Assembly: GCA_945876515.1 (NCBI GenBank)
Contig: CAMCPF010000009.1
Location: 1 to 22,429, forward strand
DNA from: Candidatus Kuenenia stuttgartensis
Lineage (GTDB): Bacteria > Planctomycetota > Planctomycetia > Pirellulales > UBA1268
Direction: 5' to 3'
Length of the DNA: 22,429 nucleotides
Below the pieces are notes generated by a model, which ran no database searches, was not told the origin of the DNA, and worked only from the letters and a program-made list of their open reading frames with translations. Shown here piece after piece: positions 1-8,100 of this stretch; the first letter of the stretch is position 1; each line of letters starts with the position of its first letter. A program made the position numbers and the translations under genes.

Positions 1-2922
1 CCCGAAACGACCACCTCCCGGCCGATCCGGGCGATCCTGCCGGGCACACCTGCTGTCGCCGACTCGACCTACCGGTTCGTAGCCACCAGTTACGACGCCG
101 CCAACAAGCGGACGGTGCTCTACGTGGACGACCAGATGTACGAGATGGGCAACTCGGCCCCATTCGTGCCCTGGGCCCAGACCACGTTCCAAATTGGGGC
201 GACCAACGGGGCCGAAAACATCAACGGCGGCATCGACAACTTCTTCGTGTTCAGCGGGGTGCTCACGCCCGCGCAGTTGAGCGTCATTCGCACCGCGGCC
301 AACCCGCGCACGGCGGCCATCGCCGTCGGGCAGCAACTCTCCAATCGAAAATGGAAGATCGACCTCCAGGACACGCTCGGGGCGGCCACCCAGGGGATCG
401 ACAACATTGCGGGCAACGGCGTCGATGAGTGGAACGTGTTCCGGGTGGGCGAGGCCGGCGTGGCCGTGAACAACCCGTCGCTGCCAAACATGATCACAAC
501 CACCGGGGCCGCCACGAACGCGAGCTTCCACTTCGTCGACACCGTGCCCACGCGGCTCGCCGAATACTCCGACCTTCGCGTCCAGGGCTCCGTACCGACC
601 ACCGTCCAGCCCTGGCGGTGGTCCACGGTGGCCGGCCTGCCGGTCGGCCGGGACGGGGTGATCTTCAACAACGGCGCCGCGAGCGGCACCTCGCCCGTGG
701 CCGACTACGAACTCCGAGGGCTGGTGCCGGGCCGGCTCTACAACGTGGCGATCAACGGCACCCAAGCCACGGCCGGCGGGGCCAACTGGGCCGACAACAA
801 CCAGCCCTCCGCGTTTGACACCGACGGCGACGGCGTCATCGACCAGATGATGCGGTTCAACTCCGAGGCGGGCACCTTCAACGAGTTCACGGTCAAGGCC
901 GACGCGAACGGCACGATCCGCGGCCGGACGTTCGGCACCAACCGCTCCCGCAACACCACCTACGGGTTCTGGATCGGCCTGGCGGGCCTGCAGGTCGAGG
1001 AGCTCCCGGAGCCGGCCAATCCCGCCGCCGGCGCGTTCGTCGCGGGAGGCAAGTCGTTCGCCGACAAGCCCAACAACGCCTACAACTTCGAGGTTCATGA
1101 CAACCCCGGAAACGGCGGCACGATCTTCGACCGCGTCGGGGGGCAGCACGGCGTGGTGCGGACCGGCACCAACGGCGTCGGCGCGATCCTGCAGAACGGC
1201 GCGCTCGACCTCGCCGGCGGCGGTGCGTACGAGACCGCCGGATACGGCGATCTCCCGAACTACATCTTGCCCGACGAGGAGGTCACCATCGAGAGCTGGG
1301 TGGCCATGCGGGACGTGACGAGCGGCCACTGGCGGCGGGTGTTCACGTTCGGCGACGACGCCTTCGGAGGCACGGGCGATGGGGAAGTGGGCGAAGTGAC
1401 CGACCAGTTCTCCGGTCACAGTGCCTTGAGCGCGTTTGAATACCGGATGCAGCGAGTCCGCACCGACGGCGGCAACCGGGCGCCGGCGCACGAGGTCGCC
1501 ATGCTCAACTCCGCCACGAATCCCCTGGTGGTCGAGACGGGCAACGAGACCGGAACCCTGATGCGGATCACCGATGACCCGTGGCAGGAGGATGTGATGG
1601 TGCACTCCGTGGTCACCGTCCGCGACAACGGCCGTGGCGGGAGCCTGATGAGCGTCTACCACAACGGCTCGATCGTGTACGAGGCCACGATGTCGTCGAA
1701 CCTCTCGGTGATCAACGACGTCAACAACTGGTTGGGGCGAAACTCCGACAACGGCACCGGCCTCGAGCAGCACGCCAACGGCCGGTACGACGAGTTTCGC
1801 ATCTGGGATCGCGCCCTCACGCAGGCCGAGATCCGCAGCAACTTCTCGTACGGGCCCGACTGGAGCGGCATCGCCGGCGACGCCACCGGCGACTGGCGGA
1901 TCGACGCGACCGACATCGACCGCGTCAACGCCGCCCGCCGGGGCGGTGAGACCAGCCCCCGCTTCGACGTCAACCGCGACGGCGCCGTGACCCAGGCCGA
2001 CCTGACCACGCTCGTCGAAACCGTCCTGGAAACCCGGACGGGCGACGCCAACCTTGACGGCAGGGTGCTGGCCAGCGACTTCTCGCTGGCGCTTGCCAAC
2101 TGGCAGGGCACGCAGAAGGGCTGGGCCCAGGGCGACTTCAACGCCGATGGGACCGTCCAGGCCAACGACCTCTCGCTCCTGCTGGGCAACTTCGGGTACT
2201 CGCGGCCCGCCGCACAGGGAATGGCAGCGGGCGGCAACCTGGCTTCAGCCGTCACCCCCACGGCGGCGAACAGTTCTCCCGTGACGGGCATGGCGGGCAG
2301 CCTGGCCGCCGACCCCAACTCGCTCGTCGGGGCCCTGACCGTCGAGCCAACGGGCGGGTTCGGGAACCTATCCGAGTTGGGCGGCGGACAGCCGCAGTCA
2401 AACTCGTCGCCGCCCGGTGACCTCAACGACGGCATCGTCTCCTCCGACGGCAGCATCATCCTCAACCTGGGAAGCACGACTGCCTTCGACGGCGTGGCCT
2501 TGTACGAGGTGTTCGTGGGCACCGCGAACGCCACGCCGGCCACGTACCAGGCGGGCACGGCCTACGCCACGGGGCTCAATCTGCTCGGGTTCGACCCCGG
2601 CCTGTCGTCCCCGAACTGGGTGCTTCCCTTCGGCACCCGCCAGAACCGCGTCACCGGGTTCCCCGACGAGAGCTTCGCCGAGGTCCAAAGCAGCGACATC
2701 ATCGGCACCCGTAACTTCGACACCGGCGTCAACCTGACCGGGCCGGTGCCGGAGGGGGCGACGCTCTGGCTGGCCTATCAGTACATCGGCCAGCAGGTCG
2801 AACTCTACGCCATCGCAGCGCCCGTGCCGGAGCCTGGGTCGGTCGTCCTCGCGGCGGCCGGCATCGGAGCGGTTGGCGTGGTGATCAGACAGCAACGGCT
2901 GCGGCGGCGAGGTGGCCGCTGA
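1..2922 (+). CDS. LamG/dockerin-repeat surface protein with PEP-CTERM anchor (5' truncated)
   Basis: The frame is open from the first base of the window, so the N-terminus and signal peptide lie upstream; the GTG at 115 sits inside a LamG-like fold and is not a credible start. In order: the end of a LamG/concanavalin-like domain (about 1-290, ending with a GGIDNFFVFSGVLT motif), a beta-rich domain (about 340-1010) holding a Ca-binding-type DTDGDG loop, a second LamG domain (about 1030-1855) with the classic YDEFRIWDRALTQAEI ending, dockerin-type loops (about 1876-2205), a Ser/Gly/Pro-rich linker, and a PEP-CTERM tail. LamG domains typically bind glycans or proteins, and PEP-CTERM implies export and exosortase-dependent anchoring. 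The substrate is unknown. The stop overlaps the next start by one base, preceded by GAGGTGG, so the two genes are probably translationally coupled. Family assignments are confident; ligand and role are not. Confidence 0.9.
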   Translation, partial: PETTTSRPIRAILPGTPAVADSTYRFVATSYDAANKRTVLYVDDQMYEMGNSAPFVPWAQTTFQIGATNGAENINGGIDNFFVFSGVLTPAQLSVIRTAANPRTAAIAVGQQLSNRKWKIDLQDTLGAATQGIDNIAGNGVDEWNVFRVGEAGVAVNNPSLPNMITTTGAATNASFHFVDTVPTRLAEYSDLRVQGSVPTTVQPWRWSTVAGLPVGRDGVIFNNGAASGTSPVADYELRGLVPGRLYNVAINGTQATAGGANWADNNQPSAFDTDGDGVIDQMMRFNSEAGTFNEFTVKADANGTIRGRTFGTNRSRNTTYGFWIGLAGLQVEELPEPANPAAGAFVAGGKSFADKPNNAYNFEVHDNPGNGGTIFDRVGGQHGVVRTGTNGVGAILQNGALDLAGGGAYETAGYGDLPNYILPDEEVTIESWVAMRDVTSGHWRRVFTFGDDAFGGTGDGEVGEVTDQFSGHSALSAFEYRMQRVRTDGGNRAPAHEVAMLNSATNPLVVETGNETGTLMRITDDPWQEDVMVHSVVTVRDNGRGGSLMSVYHNGSIVYEATMSSNLSVINDVNNWLGRNSDNGTGLEQHANGRYDEFRIWDRALTQAEIRSNFSYGPDWSGIAGDATGDWRIDATDIDRVNAARRGGETSPRFDVNRDGAVTQADLTTLVETVLETRTGDANLDGRVLASDFSLALANWQGTQKGWAQGDFNADGTVQANDLSLLLGNFGYSRPAAQGMAAGGNLASAVTPTAANSSPVTGMAGSLAADPNSLVGALTVEPTGGFGNLSELGGGQPQSNSSPPGDLNDGIVSSDGSIILNLGSTTAFDGVALYEVFVGTANATPATYQAGTAYATGLNLLGFDPGLSSPNWVLPFGTRQNRVTGFPDESFAEVQSSDIIGTRNFDTGVNLTGPVPEGATLWLAYQYIGQQVELYAIAAPVPEPGSVVLAAAGIGAVGVVIRQQRLRRRGGR
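1876..2205 (+). other. Dockerin type I-like calcium-loop region
   Basis: Within the LamG protein this stretch encodes several EF-hand-like loops: DATGDWRIDATDI, DVNRDGAVTQADL, DANLDGRVLASDF and DFNADGTVQANDL. They follow the D-x-N-x-D-G-x-(4)-D dockerin pattern, so the segment looks like two dockerin pairs. In planctomycetes such modules commonly sit just before the PEP-CTERM tail without any cellulosome. No cohesin partner is visible in this window. Confidence 0.8.
2821..2919 (+). other. PEP-CTERM sorting signal of the LamG protein
   Basis: The C-terminus carries VPEPGS, then a hydrophobic Ala/Val/Gly helix and an Arg-rich end (RLRRRGGR). This is the tripartite PEP-CTERM layout recognised by exosortases. 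The PEP codons are at 2827-2835. Confidence 0.9.
2909..2915 (+). promoter_or_regulatory. Ribosome binding site for the nucleoside hydrolase-phosphoesterase gene
   Basis: GAGGTGG lies 6 nt before the ATG at 2922, inside the last codons of the upstream gene. It supports this ATG, which overlaps the upstream TGA by one base (TGATG), a layout expected for termination-reinitiation. Confidence 0.7.
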
Positions 2923-4922
2923 TGGCCGGTCTGATCCGCTCGTGTTCGCCCCTCGCGGTCGTGCTGCTGACGTTGGCTGCAACGCTCCGCGCAGCCGTCG
3001 CCGCGGACGCACCCGCGCATCCGATCCCCGTGATCCTCGACACCGACATGCTCGGCGACGTGGACGACGTCGGCGCGGTGGCCGTCCTCCATGCGCTCGC
3101 CGACTCGGGCGAGGCGCGGATCCTGGGCATGGGCGTGTCCACGCCCGATCCCTGGAGCGGCCGTTGCCTCGCGGCGCTTAACACGTATTGTGGACGAGCC
3201 GACCTGCCGCTGGGCCTGCTCCGCGGCCAGGGCTTTGCCCGCAAAAAGTCCCGCTACACGCGGCAGATCGCCGAGGAGTTTCCCGGGGGTGGGCCGCTCG
3301 ACGGCACGGCTGGCCTGGCCGCTCCCGACGCTTTCGTCCTCTACCGGCGGCTCCTGGCCGCGGCCGACGACGGCACCGTGGTGGTCGTCAGCGTCGGCTA
3401 TCTCGACAACCTCGCGCTGCTGCTCGAAAGCCCGCCCGACGACGTGAGCCCGCTTTCCGGCCGCGACCTCGTGGCCCGCAAGGTGCGGGCCTGGGTCTGC
3501 ATGGGCGGCCGGTTTCCGGCCGGCGAGGAGGCCTGCAACTTCCGCCGCTCGCCGGCCTCGGCCGCCCGCGTGCTGGCCGACTGGCCGACGGAAGCCGTAT
3601 TCATCGGCGGTGAGCTCGGCGATCTGATCGGCACGGGCAAGGGCCTGCAGTCGCTTCCGGCAGACAGCCCCGTGCGCCGAGCCTTCGAGCTCTACAACGG
3701 GATCAGCGATCGCGCGAGCTGGGATCAGGCGGCGGTGCTGCATGCCGTCCGGGGCCTTGCCGGCGGGCTCGACGACTTCTGGTCGCTCCGCGGGGGCGGC
3801 CGGGTGTCCTTCGATCCAGCCACGTCGGCCGTCTCCTGGCAGGAGGCGGCCGACGGCCGACACGGCTACCTCGTCGCCCGCAGGCCGCCGGAAGAGATCG
3901 CCGCCGTCATCGAGCGGCTGATGAGCCACCAGCCGAAGCCTGCGGTGGCACGGCCGCTCACGTCCGTGGAGCCGCAGCCGGATGCGACGGCGGAGACACC
4001 GCCACTGCCCTTCGTCGCCGGCTCCGAGACGCTCGTCGTCCTGCCCGACACGGAGGGCTATGCCGGCCGCCGGCCGCAGATCTTCAACGCCATGCTCCAG
4101 TGGGTGGCCGACGAGCGGGAGCGGCGGGCGATCCGCTACCTGCTCCACGTGGGCGACGTCACCAACAGCAACACGCCGGGCGAGTGGGCCAACGCCCGCG
4201 CGGCCTTCGACCTGATCGAGGGCAAGGTGCCCTACGTGCTCGCGGCCGGCAACCACGACTACGACGGCCAGCCCGACCGCCGCACGCTGATGAACGACGT
4301 GTTCAAGGTCGAGGAGCTGCGAAAGTGGCCCTCGTTCGGCGGCGCCTACGAGGAGGGCAAGCTCGAGAACCATTTCCAGCTGCTCGAGATCCATGGCCGG
4401 CCGTGGATCGTGCTCTCGCTGGAGATGGGCCCGCGGAAGGGCGTAATCGCCTGGGCCGACAAGGTGCTCGCCGACCATCCCGACCGGCTGGCGATCATTC
4501 TCACCCACGCCTACCTGTTCTACGACAACCAGCGGTTTGACCACCGGCGCGGTCCCCAGCGGGCCACGCCCCACAACTTCTTCGGCGAGGGCGCCGATGG
4601 CGAGATGCTCTGGGAGTCGCTCGTCTCACGGCACCCGAACGTGATGCTCGTGATCTGCGGCCACGTGGCGAGTGCCTACCTCGGCTACCGCAAGGACGAG
4701 GGCGTGCATGGCAACGTGGTGCACCAGATGATGGTGGACTACGAGAAGATGCGGGGCGGCATGGGATTCCTCCGGCTGCTGGAGTTTCTGCCCGACCGGA
4801 AGACGGTACAGGTCCGGACCTATTCGCCGGTCACGAAGGGCACCAATCCGATCAACCCGGCGCTCGAGGAGTTTCGGTTCGAACTCGTCCCGGCTCCCGA
4901 CCGGGCCCCGGCCCGGCCCTGA
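2922..4922 (+). CDS. Secreted nucleoside hydrolase-like / calcineurin-like metallophosphoesterase fusion
   Basis: The 666-aa product starts with a Sec-type signal peptide (hydrophobic 11-27, AVA-A cleavage region). Residues about 35-330 resemble the inosine/uridine-preferring nucleoside hydrolase fold: DTDMLGDVDD at 40-49 gives the Asp cluster that binds Ca2+, followed by VGYLDNLALLL (about 158-168), MGGRF, CNF (Asn206) and SWDQ (Asp268). Residues about 370-650 are a calcineurin-like phosphoesterase: PDTEGY (Asp376), GDVTN (Asp412), GNHD (443-446), THAY (His529) and CGHVA (His581). Together the domains could dephosphorylate nucleotides and split nucleosides outside the cytoplasm, but the phosphoesterase substrate is not shown, and substitutions in the hydrolase pocket leave its substrate open. 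The gene is coupled to the LamG/PEP-CTERM gene upstream. Domain calls are strong; the joint pathway is inference. Confidence 0.88.
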   Translation: MAGLIRSCSPLAVVLLTLAATLRAAVAADAPAHPIPVILDTDMLGDVDDVGAVAVLHALADSGEARILGMGVSTPDPWSGRCLAALNTYCGRADLPLGLLRGQGFARKKSRYTRQIAEEFPGGGPLDGTAGLAAPDAFVLYRRLLAAADDGTVVVVSVGYLDNLALLLESPPDDVSPLSGRDLVARKVRAWVCMGGRFPAGEEACNFRRSPASAARVLADWPTEAVFIGGELGDLIGTGKGLQSLPADSPVRRAFELYNGISDRASWDQAAVLHAVRGLAGGLDDFWSLRGGGRVSFDPATSAVSWQEAADGRHGYLVARRPPEEIAAVIERLMSHQPKPAVARPLTSVEPQPDATAETPPLPFVAGSETLVVLPDTEGYAGRRPQIFNAMLQWVADERERRAIRYLLHVGDVTNSNTPGEWANARAAFDLIEGKVPYVLAAGNHDYDGQPDRRTLMNDVFKVEELRKWPSFGGAYEEGKLENHFQLLEIHGRPWIVLSLEMGPRKGVIAWADKVLADHPDRLAIILTHAYLFYDNQRFDHRRGPQRATPHNFFGEGADGEMLWESLVSRHPNVMLVICGHVASAYLGYRKDEGVHGNVVHQMMVDYEKMRGGMGFLRLLEFLPDRKTVQVRTYSPVTKGTNPINPALEEFRFELVPAPDRAPARP

Positions 4923-5116
4923 CCCCCCTTGATGACGGGCGCCCGGAGTCGGACGCAGCCCGGTTTTCCGGCCAGCTCAAGGGTTTTCGTTCAGCGCCGC
5001 GATTTCATCCAATTCTCACATGAACAAACGGTTGCACATGGGCAGCAAATCCGTAAGTTATCGGCGGTGTCGGGTTGGAATGAAGCGGCGATGAGTTCCT
5101 GGCAAGGAGCCTTGGC
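4923..5116 (+). promoter_or_regulatory. Intergenic region, probable promoter of the PATR operon
   Basis: This 194-bp gap is clearly less GC-rich than its surroundings, especially about 4980-5065, as expected of a promoter for the four-gene operon starting at 5117. A loose TTGCAC (5032-5037) followed by TAAGTT (5054-5059) has only 3 of 6 matches in each box and is not a firm promoter. A perfect palindrome CGGGCGCCCG lies at 4936-4945, and CCGG-TTTT-CCGG at 4960-4971 could form a short 4-bp hairpin; neither is a convincing terminator. A 63-codon TTG-initiated frame (4929-5120) spans the gap and ends in an ATGA overlap with the next start; it is probably noncoding. Confidence 0.4.
5104..5109 (+). 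promoter_or_regulatory. Shine-Dalgarno AAGGAG fixing the 5117 start
   Basis: AAGGAG is followed by a 7-nt spacer and ATG at 5117. The near-ideal sequence and spacing fix the start of the giant PATR protein, whose next residues form a normal signal peptide. Confidence 0.85.
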
Positions 5117-8100
5117 ATGACCACCAGAGCGGTCCGGTTTCCCGGTTTCCGGCGGAGAGCACAATCGTCTGTGCTCCTGCTCGCCATTGTGCTGCCGGCT
5201 GCGGCTCATGCGCAGACCACCGTCTATTGGAACGGCACAGCGCCCTGGGGCGACGCGGCCGCCTGGAGCGGCGACGTCGCCGGCACCACCGCCGGCAGTG
5301 TTCCCACCGCCGCCGATACGGCCTTCTTCAGTGCGACTCCCGTCACCACCGGCCCGACCGTCGGCCTGCTCGCCGACCGCTCGCTCGCCGGCCTCTCCTT
5401 CGGCGGCTCGGCGACCGGCACGACCACGCTCACCGGCGGCGGTATCGACGCCGTCCTCACACTCGGCGCAGGCGGTATCTCGATCTCGTCCACGGTCGGC
5501 TCGGCCGTCACGATCGGCTCGGCCACGGCCAACCAGCAACTGGCCCTCGCGATCGGAGCCGACCAGACGTGGACGAACGACTCGACCACCCGGGCGCTCT
5601 CGATCCTCAACGCCGTCTCGCGGGCGGCCGGCGACACGACGGGCCGCACGCTCACGATCGGCGGGGCCGGCTCCACGCTCGTCTCCGGCGTGATCTCGAA
5701 CGGCGGCGCCTCGGGCTCGCTCGGGGTCACGAAGACCGGCACGGGCTCGCTCACTCTCTCCGGCACGAACCTGTTCACCGGACCGCTTACGATCTCGGCC
5801 GGCACCGTCACCGCCGCCGCCGACTCGGCCCTCGGCGGTGCCTCGAGCCAGCTCGCCTTCGGGAACGGCGGCACACTCGCCGCGACCGGCAACTTCTCGC
5901 TCGGCCGCACCGTGCAACTCGCGAGCGGCACGTCGAACATCGCCGTAGCCAGCGGCAACACGCTCAGGCTCGCGGGATCGCTCGCGGGCACGAGCGCGAC
6001 GACCCAGCTCGCGAAGTCGGGCTTCGGCACGCTCGTGCTCTCTCAGCCCGGCCCCGCCACCTGGTCGGGCTCGCTGAACAGTTCCACCGCCCCCACCACG
6101 CTCACCGGCGGGCTGCTCGTCAACGCCGGGTCGGTCGAGATCACCGACTCAGCGGCCCTTGGAGCGACGAGCAACATCATCGCCGTGGGTTCAAGGCAGG
6201 GTGCGGGCATCGCCCTGCCCGGCGGGATCACGCTGCCCAACACGGTCGTGCTCAACCTTGCAGCGACAGCCATGGGCGACGGCTATTTCAATGGCAACGG
6301 GCTCGGTCAGCTCACATCGATGAGCGGCACCAATACGGTCGCCGGCCTCGTCAACATCGGTCGCTCCAACGGCAGCCTCGGTGCTGCGACGGGCGCCACG
6401 CTCAACATCACCGGCGGGATCCTCGGCAACGCCAAGATTTTGGCGATGGTCGGCCCGGGCGACATCAACATCTCGGGCGGCGGGATCACCAACGTCAACG
6501 GCGTTCAGCGGCTCAACGGCGGCACGACCACGATCACGACTTCGATCGGCATGACGGCCGGCAACGGCCTTCGTGCGGCGGGCGGCGGCGCGACGCTCGC
6601 GCTGGCCGGGCCTGCAGCCGTTACCAGCAACACTAGGACGAACGTAAGCCGCGGCGGCGGCACGCTCCGGCTCGACAACACCACCCAGGCTGTCTCCAGC
6701 CGCACGGGCGGCTCCGCTCCGCTGCAAACGGGTGACGGCACGCTCAACCTCGTCGGTAGCGGTACGGCCCCCGTCGTAGAGACGATGGGTGCGCTCACGA
6801 CGCTCGGTGGCTACACCAGGATCGCGGTTGCGACGACGGCCCAAAACACTTCGTTACAGTTCGCGAGTCTCACGCTCAACAACGGGGCCACCGTCCTGCT
6901 CCAGTCGGCCGGCACCGGCGCGAACTTCGGAACCGCGGCCAACCGGGCCGAGTTCCGCACCACGATCCCCACGCTTTCGCCCGCCCCGCTGGGCCAAGGC
7001 ATCCTGGCCCGGGCGATCATCGAGGACGGCCAAGGCGTAAACTTCGCCACCTACTCCGAGGGCTCGCTCCGCGGCTTCACGGCATACGACACCGGCAGCC
7101 TGAACGCCGCGTCGCTACCAACGACGTCCGCGACCTCGACCGTGCAGGTGGGCTCGAGCGTCACGCTCGCCGGCAATCGCACCGTCAATGCCGTCAAGCT
7201 CACCGGTGGCGGCCTGACGCTCGGCGGGGTGGGGTCCACGCTCACGCTCACCTCCGGCGGCCTGCTCGCCACCGGCGGCACGAGCACGATTGCCGCCGGT
7301 GTCGCGATCGCCTCGGGCGCCACGCCTCTCGGTGTCACCGTGGCTGACGGTTCGACGTTGAACGTCGCGGGTCCGCTGTACACCACCAACGCCGCGATCA
7401 CGCGGGGCGGCGGTGGAACGGTCGAACTGTCGGCGCCGATCTACTCCACGGGCCACTACTTCTTGAATGGCGGCACCACGCGGCTCGCCGCCGGCGGCAG
7501 CCTCTACCCGGGCCAGGGCACACCTACCAGCAGCGTCCAAAACTTGTCGATGTCCTACGGGGCCGTGCTCGACCTCAACGGCGTCTCGACGATCGTCGGG
7601 CAGTTCCAGGGGCCCGACAACGCGGACTTCGAGAACAGCGCGGGCGAAGTGACCTCCGCGACCCCGGCGGTGTTCGCCACCCGGGTGCAGAACCAATCGT
7701 TCACCCCCGTCCGGCTCACCGGGGCGCTCAGCGTCCTCTACGGCGGTCGTGAGCGTCAGTGGTACACGTCCGAGAGCACCTACACCGGGCCGACGGCGAT
7801 CCTCGCGAGCATGACGACGCTCAAGGATGGCGCCCGGCTGACGGCCACGTCGGCGGTGGACCTCAACTACGGATCGCTCCTGCGGTTCTGGAACGGCGAT
7901 AGCCAGTTCGCCCTGCCCGACCGAGTCAATGACGCCGCGCCCGTCACTTTCCGCGGCGGCTTCCTCGAACACGTCGGCCGCGAGAATGCGGACGTGACTG
8001 AGACCCTCGGTGCCACCACGCTCGCCGAAGGCTTGGGCGACATCTACGTCGATCGCGGCACCCACACGTCGGCCGGGGCGACCGTCCTCACCCTGGCCAG

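Noticed and set aside
115..117. GTG at 115 as the start of the first gene.
   Set aside because: The same frame is open to base 1 and the upstream codons continue the LamG fold, so the gene is cut by the window edge.
2805..4574. A 589-codon minus-strand frame opposite the nucleoside hydrolase-phosphoesterase gene.
   Set aside because: It shows no recognisable motif, and the + strand shows intact catalytic motifs in two domains.
5032..5059. TTGCAC and TAAGTT as a sigma-70-type promoter.
   Set aside because: Each box has only three matches to consensus, so it is not listed as a separate promoter.
5227..6636. A 469-codon + strand frame in a different phase from the PATR gene, very rich in Arg and His.
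   Set aside because: It is an off-frame reading of Gly/Thr-rich codons; the composition is not protein-like and it lies inside a well-supported gene.
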